From NCBI GenBank assembly GCA_001600615.1, contig BCKK01000001.1, positions 597,082 to 661,081 on the forward strand: a stretch of DNA of 64,000 nucleotides. Direction: 5' to 3'. Source of the DNA: Dioszegia crocea (taxonomy: Eukaryota > Basidiomycota > Tremellomycetes > Tremellales > Bulleribasidiaceae). Below, in pieces: positions 57,693 to 64,000 of the stretch. Under the pieces are notes generated by a model that saw nothing but the letters and a program-made list of their open reading frames with translations, was not told the DNA's origin and did no database searches. Numbering within the stretch: the stretch's first letter is position 1; every line of letters begins with the position of its first letter. The position numbers were made by a program, and so were the translations under genes.

Positions 57693-59299
57693 ATGTCGCA
57701 GCTACGTCCGATGCCACAACTCTTCTCTCTTCCAATCCCTCAGCCGCCGGGTCCCCATTGCTCGCACGCCGATTGTCCAGATCGCTTGGCTCCCATCCCT
57801 GAACCTTGCCACATCTGCAGGAAGCACTTCTGCGCTACGCACAACACTTCTGCGGGCGGTCACGATTGCGGCGATCTCACTGTACATTCTGCCGTGACCT
57901 CCATCGTCCCATAGCTGATGTGTTCAGGAGTCTGCTCGACGGGACCGAATGGCCGCTGTAGCAGAGGCCGACGTGAGTAGGGATGAGGAAGCTGCTGATA
58001 GGTAGTTGGTCAAGCTCCGCAATATCCTAACTCAACCCAACCTTGCGGGCATGGTATGGTTAGTCCGACCTGGACACGAACTTCGACACTTCATCTTCCT
58101 CAATCTCAACGATAAATCCCTCATCGGTCATCGAAATGCACACCTACCCGTCAACTTTACCGACGGTATGAAATGGCTCCTGCGCGTCGGGCTGCTGGGA
58201 ACCTACCCGCTGGGAGCCTTCCCGCCCGGTTGTTCGATAAAGGTCATGTATGGCGAAATCTTCACTCTCCGATGGCTTGAGCAGATTGGTGTACCCGCAC
58301 CCAGAGTCAAATCAGAAATGTTTAGTGAGTTAGGATTTCCAGATACGATGGAGCAAGTCGCTGATGCTGGTAGCCTACGGCGGAGCCCATTTCTTCCTGT
58401 TGACTCGACTCCCCGGGAAACCGTTCCAACGCCCCAGTTCCGCCGATCCGAATTGAGAATTGGTCAATCGCACAGTGGCAGACTATGCCAGAATGCTCGT
58501 ACGCATCTCGAACCATCCCTTCGACAAGCACGGCAGGCTCCTTCGCGGTGACGTTGCCGGAACGTGGAGAGTTATTTCACAAGACGGCTACATACGCCTC
58601 CGCCCCTTCTTCTCAGCCAATCGCCAAGGACCGTTCGATACTGCATCCGAAAAGTGGAGATTTCTGCTCGACCGCACCATCCAAGCCATTCATACTCTAG
58701 TGCCGGACGGCGATCAGCACGAGGAGGCTTCCCTTACTTTCTCATGGATCCGGAAAGCTGTCACAGGATTCACGCCGTTCCGCAAAGTTGAACCTACCTA
58801 CGTCATGCACCCGGAGTCAATTGGCTGCCCCATCATGGTAGACGAGTACGGGGGTATCAATGGGATTTTCGGCTGGGAATGGTAAGTTTAGCTTTGGTTC
58901 TTCTCCGCCTCTTTGCTTGGAGGAAGCGAGGCTGATCACATTAGGGCGCGTACAGTTAGTCGCTTGGAGGCATTCGCAGCTCTTATCTGCTTCACAGACC
59001 TCGAATCGATGCTATACGGCAACAGCAACGAGCTGTCATACGAGGAGTTGGAATTGATCAGAAACTTCGACAAGCTCGGCCGGACGGATCTGTCGGACTG
59101 TGTCCGAGGTGGGAAGGCGTACCAGCGTTTGTGGCTCGTCTTGGAGGTGAAGGGGGCGTGGTCTGGGTGGGGCATGATTCAGGGCTTGGCGGATGCTTTG
59201 GGTGTGCAGATCCCAGGGACGAGGGAGGAATTTCTGGAAGAGCAGAGGACAGACAACACGAGGCTGATTGAGATTTGTGGTGCTCCCAGATATGAGTAG
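57693..59299 (+). pseudogene. Second AN1-APH fusion gene, interrupted by an in-frame TGA
   Basis: Segments 57693-57881, 57928-57972, 58006-58324, 58374-58881 and 58945-59299 follow the same domain order and intron phases (0, 0, 1, 2) as the gene at 29649. The AN1-like finger spans residues 23-59 (C-x4-C-x10-C-x2-C-x4-C-x2-H-x6-H-x-C). Within exon 4 the homologous reading frame TYGGAHFFLLTRLPGKPF is cut by TGA at 58454-58456, then continues in the same frame (ELVNRTVADYARMLVRISNH). No intron can remove the stop. The catalytic block is also eroded: the HxD Asp is Glu (MHPES), the Asn is lost and IDWE has become FGWE. The 33-nt second intron is suspiciously short; a donor at 57958 is an alternative. 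Confidence 0.75.
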
Positions 59300-59601
59300 T
59301 TGAACGTTGTCGTCTCCCTTCGTCTAGATGTACTCGCGTAACCTGCTAGCATTTTTGGTCATAGTCGCCGAGGGAGAACAGGAGCATGGTGGCTTGAATG
59401 CAGTCGCTACAAGAATAGGGGCTTACGGCATTCACTTGCAGGTCGCCAAGGATGCCTACCATGTTGTAGTTGTACTCGCTAGGCCTCTCATACCATCATT
59501 CAGGCCTATTGACCACTCCATACCAGACAGAGCATTCTAGGGATCGGCCACCGGCAAGAATCCCCGCTGGAAAACATAAGGCAGATTCAGGCTCAAGCGC
59601 C
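59300..59601. other. Short gap before the VPS9-domain gene
   Basis: 302 bp; 3' flank of the broken gene and promoter/leader of the next gene. Nothing distinct seen. Confidence 0.5.
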
Positions 59602-62600
59602 ATGGCCGACCCCAAACCTTCCGGCCTATTCTCATCGCTCTCGCTCGGTCGAACTGCCAAATCACCCCGGTCCTCCGAGACACTAGCTCATCCACTCCTT
59701 GGAGCTTCGACATCTTCATTGAACCTCAGCACTGATCCTGATCCCTCCGCCCTCGGTACATCTCCCACCAATCCAACATTGTCTCCAAAGGCATCTTCCA
59801 CATTTTCCCGAATTCAGACCGAGTCCCTACCTTACAAACCTCGACAGCGCCATTCGCATCGGAACTCGTCGGGATCCGCAGCAGGTATAATCAGTCCGAA
59901 CATGATACCTAGCGTTACTGCCCCTACTGCACCTCCGACGACTTCCACTTCTTCGACATTTGCCCTTCCACCGTCAGCTGAAGGAATGCTGGGTGAGCCA
60001 GCAGTTGCCGGTCCCTCTTCGGCTTCTGCTACGAGTCGCCTGCAGGTGCAAAGTTTGAAGGCTAGTGCTCAAAGGCTGGGTCTGGCAAATGGCAGTATGG
60101 GAATGGCTATGGTGGATGCGGTGGTGGATAAGGGACAGGTCGCCAAGAGCGGGAGCAAGCACGGCGAGGGCGGAGATTGGGGTGATATCATGCGGGTCTT
60201 GACTTCTGGAAAGGTGTGTTGGGGCCATGAAGAGCTCTAGTATGCGGAACTGACTGAAGACTAGGCTGTCATGTTGCTGCCAAGCCCGTCTTCTTCGTCA
60301 TCACCTATGACCCCACAGGTGATGCGGGAGCACCTCGCCTTCATCTCACCGCCAATATACCTTAATCCGCTTCTGCCGTCCCAGATGCGCAGCTCGGACT
60401 CATTGGCCGAAAAGGGAAGGGAAGCGATTGGAGAGACGGTGTCTATGGTGGTGACTCTATCTGGGCTGATTGGGACGTTGAAAGGGTAGGTGGAGTGAAA
60501 TTCGATGTCTTTCTCAGCTGACACATCAGTACCACCATCTCATTCCAATCCATCCTCGAGCCCGACTCTCCTCTCTTAACAGCTTTGAGAGATACGACGG
60601 CTCGACCTGGTGTACTGGCGTCCCTCCGGCCTACAATACTGCCCCTTCCATCCGCTTTCCCCTCCTACACTCTCTCCACACAATCCGCCTCGCTCGCATT
60701 CCCACCCCTCGGAAAGCCCATCAGCGGTATCAGCGATGCAACAGAAGCTGCAAAGGAGGTTGCAAAGGCTTCAGCGGCCAAACTCGGTCGCATGAACCCA
60801 TTTGCCTCTTTCTTTGGCTCTTCATCGTCGACTCCCGCTGCATCTGCGACTTCCTCGACCAGGACGGGCGGCACAGCACCTGACGAGAATGGTCAGCTCA
60901 TGGTGTCGCGATTCGACCTATCCCCCAACTCCGGCTCCCCAAATCCTTCGCTACTATCCGCCGACAATGCCGATGCTTCCTCAGTCCTTTCCGAACCCAT
61001 CCCCAAGGATGCAGAAGGCTTTTCGATTCAGGCATATACGATCTCGAAACCCATCCGGTCGTCTGAGGTGCACAAAGCGCTCTCAAAAGCTATTCGATCA
61101 CACATCAAGGAGAGTCTGTCACGCCTGCCTGAAACTGTGCTGGACCGGACAACAGAGCTTGTGCTTGCTAGCATTTGCCCCGCTGCCGGCTCTGGTGACA
61201 ACGCCAGACTGCAGGCGACGGATGATGAGTCCGTACCTGTGATCAAATTTGGCCAGCCTACCGTAGCCAGCGAACAGCTACAGGTGTTCATGGAGTCTAT
61301 CTATGATGATCTGGTGGTTCATTACCGGAACGATTCAAGTTTGTTCGTGGCGGAGGCGGGTTTGAAGCGGAAAGGTAGTGGAGGGAAGCCTTGGGGCAGA
61401 TCCAGTGAGACTGCGGACGAGGATATCTCGAAGGAGACCAAAGACAAGCGGAGACGGGATAGAGAAGAGCGGGCGGAAAAGATGGGAACGGAGGGGACGG
61501 AGAGGGTCGAGGCGCTAATAACTCGTTTGCTATACAATCGGTGAGTAGCCCTTTTTGATTTGGCCATCGCAAGAGCTAACATCACAGCTTATTCTCGCCA
61601 CTCGAGTCTGATGACGCACGGCATGACGAGGCGCTTGCATCGCGTATAGCAGCACTCAACATGCTAGATCTCTCTCTTGACCATCTTGGCTTGATCACTC
61701 AGCCAGACGACGAAGAGGTACCTGGCACCATTGCCGCTGGTCTATCGTCAATTGTCGATCAGATAGGCGATGAGCTACAGAAGCTTATCACTCCAACTTG
61801 TCTGGTTCCTCGGGCGAAAGCGGAGGTGTTGATAAAGGCGCACAAGCTGGTAGTGGGTGAGTAGTCTCACGCTCGGTACGAGCTCTTGCTGATAAGTAGA
61901 TGGTCTATCAGATCTACCGCCGGTACAACTCCGGCCGGAAGGCGAGCAGTATAAGCCATCCCCTGCCATATCCCAATCTGAGTCGCTGGACCATCCGCCA
62001 GTTGCCACTGAGGACGACGATTACGCCGGACGTCGCTCTAGCGATGCCCCACCCCTATCCCCATCGAAGCTGTCTGCTCCGGCCACGCAGCTTTCGGATC
62101 CTCCCTCCGACGGTAATCCCCCCGAGACTATCGATCACTCGAAGGAAGACCTTTCAGAGTCCATGCAGCTGGAAGAGGCCATGGTCGATTCAGTAATGAC
62201 ACTTCACGCCTCCCCATCCTCCCCTAGCCCACCGACACGCATCCAGGAACCAGACGCCACCCCTCGTGCCAAGCCGCCAAAGCAGAGCACGTCGGGCGCA
62301 GACCTCATCCTCCCCATTATTATCTTCGCAGTCGTCAAGGCGAACCCACCCCAACTCGCCAGTCAACTCATGTATCTTCGTCGGTATCGCTCCGCCATTT
62401 GCCTGACCGGTGAGGCGTCATACGCCATGGTCAATCTTACGGCAGTGGTGGAGTTCCTGGAACATGTCGATCTGGCAGAACTTGGTCTCGGGGGCGATTC
62501 GGACAAGGTCATGAGCGTAGCGGATCTCTCGCCCATCGGGCTCGACTATCTGGATGAGAGCAATGTTGATGCTCAAAGCATTGCTTCGGCCAGCTCGAGA

Positions 62601-63694
62601 TTGAGAGGAAGGGTCTTCCAGGTCGGCGAGTTGGCGGGCACTGCGGCGGGATCGGCGAATAAGGTCATAACGGGTGTCATCGACTCGTCATGGTCTGCCG
62701 TTCGGGGCTTAATCAGCACGGCCGGTCCAGCTGCGGAAGAGGCCGATACTAGTCCCGCCTCAACATCTAGGCCGACCCTGCGAGCCCGACAAGCATCCGG
62801 TTTCTCGCTTGCAAATGTCACTGCCAGCGTCGCCAGCATTGCCGCTGCTGCCGCTGCCACAACTGCAGCTGCTCGATCACGAGCCGGCTCACGTGCGGCA
62901 GATCTCCCCCAATCGCAGCAGTGGCAGGGGAATCAGGAGATGGTCGATGTCACTTCCCGTCCTCAGTCCATCAGAGAAGTCGAAGGCGAATATCCCTCGG
63001 ACTCGGAATCGGAATCGTCAGAATCTGAGAAGAGCAAAGATCCATTTGTTGGGTCGGGTCAGCCGCAGCTCCGAGGTCTCTCCGATGCCCGGAGTATACG
63101 GAGCGTGAGCAGTATGATGTCGCGAGAGGGGAGAAAGGAGGATGCTGGTCGTATGGCGGAAAGGGTCAGCTTGAGCGATAGGTTGGCGAATATAGGAGGG
63201 TTTGGGAAGACTGTACCTGGGCCGCAGGAGACAGCACCTGGTCCTAGTCCAGAAAAGGATCGTCCTACCGCCAAAGTGAGTCAACAGCCTGACTTCTATT
63301 GGCGTAACTTGAGCTGATGCATACAGCCCGTCGGATTTCTGGCTAGTCTGACCGGTAGTCGATCCGCATCGTCTACTGGACTCGGCCACGGTCGTCGTGG
63401 ATCTCTCTTGAGCGGCGCACCAGAGTCCGTCGGTCGAGCTCGCGCAAATTCGGGTTCTACACCCAATCCTACGGGCTCGCCTAGTCGGACACCCTCCATA
63501 CTCTCCCGTGAAGAACCGGTCCCTCGGCTGAATGAGAGGTTCTTGACTTGTGAGTTTGATTCACATTCAACCTGGTGCAGAATGCTGATATCGATGTAGG
63601 CGATCTTGGAGATATCCAGCTCTCTGAGCTTGGGGAACTGCTGAGAGAATATCGGAGGCTAGCAGAGTATATTGGGAATACTCAGGGGAAGTAA
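59602..63694 (+). CDS. Large VPS9-domain protein (putative Rab5-type GEF)
   Basis: Exons 59602-60213, 60265-60485, 60530-61540, 61588-61856, 61900-63275, 63327-63549, 63600-63694; 1268 residues. VPS9 domains switch Rab5/Vps21 GTPases on at endosomes. The signature lies about residues 780-850: ADLILPIIIFAVVKANPPQL, then SQLMYLRRYRSAICLTGEAS and YAMVNLTAVVEFLEHVD. Upstream, EKGREAIGETVSMVVTLSG and LLYNRLFSPLESDDARHDEA form the helical part that usually precedes the domain. The N-terminal ~200 residues and the C-terminal ~350 are Ser/Pro/Ala-rich and disordered, with an Ala-rich helix near the AAAAAATTAAARSRAGSRAA run. Much longer than yeast Vps9 (451 residues); closer in style to GAPVD1/Muk1-like proteins, though no RasGAP domain is seen. 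Confidence 0.88.
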
Positions 63695-64000
63695 TTCGCG
63701 TATGGTACGTATAGACTGGTACTCCTAGCATTCGTATGGCGACGCTCATCCTCCAGTCATAATGTCCACGTGTCAATATCCGAAGGTGTTCAATCTGTAT
63801 TGATCACAATTGATCACACGCTTCTACTCTCGAGCCCACTGATCATACTCCGACAACGACAGAAATTCATCCCCGCATGTCACTGCACATTCAGGTGTCG
63901 ACCGCCAATCGGCGGCTACGGTACAGCGCATGGAGACCTCAACACTATACCGCGGAACATTCTAGTGTTCGTATCGAGCGACGTTTGGGCTGCTACGCCG
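63695..64000. other. Right edge, no gene seen
   Basis: 306 bp after the VPS9 gene stop. The minus-strand frame 63567-63776 overlaps the VPS9 exon and has no support. It may hold the start of flanking regulatory sequence only. Confidence 0.5.

Noticed and set aside
58400..58500. Intron that could remove the TGA in the second AN1-APH gene
   Set aside because: The only GT before the stop would give an intron of about 20 nt and there is no branch site; homology is continuous around the stop.
1..64000. CRISPR arrays, insertion sequences, rRNA or tRNA genes, transposon terminal repeats
   Set aside because: None seen by eye on either strand; gene structure is plainly eukaryotic. A tRNA scan could not be run.

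Overview
The window looks like nuclear DNA of a basidiomycete yeast, most likely a tremellomycete (Cryptococcus, Kwoniella or Saitozyma relatives); the placement is inferred from gene content and intron style. Genes are close together on both strands and cut by many 43-65 nt introns with GTRAGT-like donors, a CTGAC/CTGAT/CTAAC branch site and CAG/TAG acceptors. About 27 coding genes and one broken gene can be modelled. All spliced models given here keep frame across every junction, which is the main check on exon boundaries.

0-16 kb: tail of a gene entering from the left, an ACR3 arsenite exporter, a GNL1-type circularly permuted GTPase, a cystathionine beta-synthase core (minus) divergent from the replication kinase CDC7, an orphan multi-pass membrane protein, a small intronless orphan, and a beta-lactamase-fold serine hydrolase (minus).

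16-29 kb: an RQC1/TCF25 ribosome quality-control protein (minus), an unresolved minus-strand segment, ribosomal protein uS17 (RPS11), three tandem copies of an unrecognised small glycoprotein-like family with a C-terminal membrane segment, GET4, and a tiny protein with two C-x2-H-x4-C-x2-C units (minus).

29-42 kb: an AN1 zinc finger fused to an APH-type phosphotransferase fold, a small Pro/Ala-rich protein, divergent NUF2 (kinetochore) and YCG1 (condensin) sharing a 209-bp promoter, the urease accessory GTPase UreG, and two adjacent paralogous ~100-residue orphans (minus).

42-64 kb: a 1378-residue multi-KH RNA-binding protein (minus), ARG8, an intronless 108-residue orphan, a twin-CX3C orphan (minus), RNA polymerase III subunit RPC37, a PRA1-type protein (minus), a DUF1308 protein, a second AN1-APH gene interrupted by an in-frame TGA, and a large VPS9-domain protein.

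The genes do not form one pathway; most are housekeeping. The unusual parts are the tandem triplet family (22.0-26.2 kb), the dispersed AN1-APH pair with one broken copy, the small paralogous orphans at 40-42 kb and the shared promoter of two mitotic genes.
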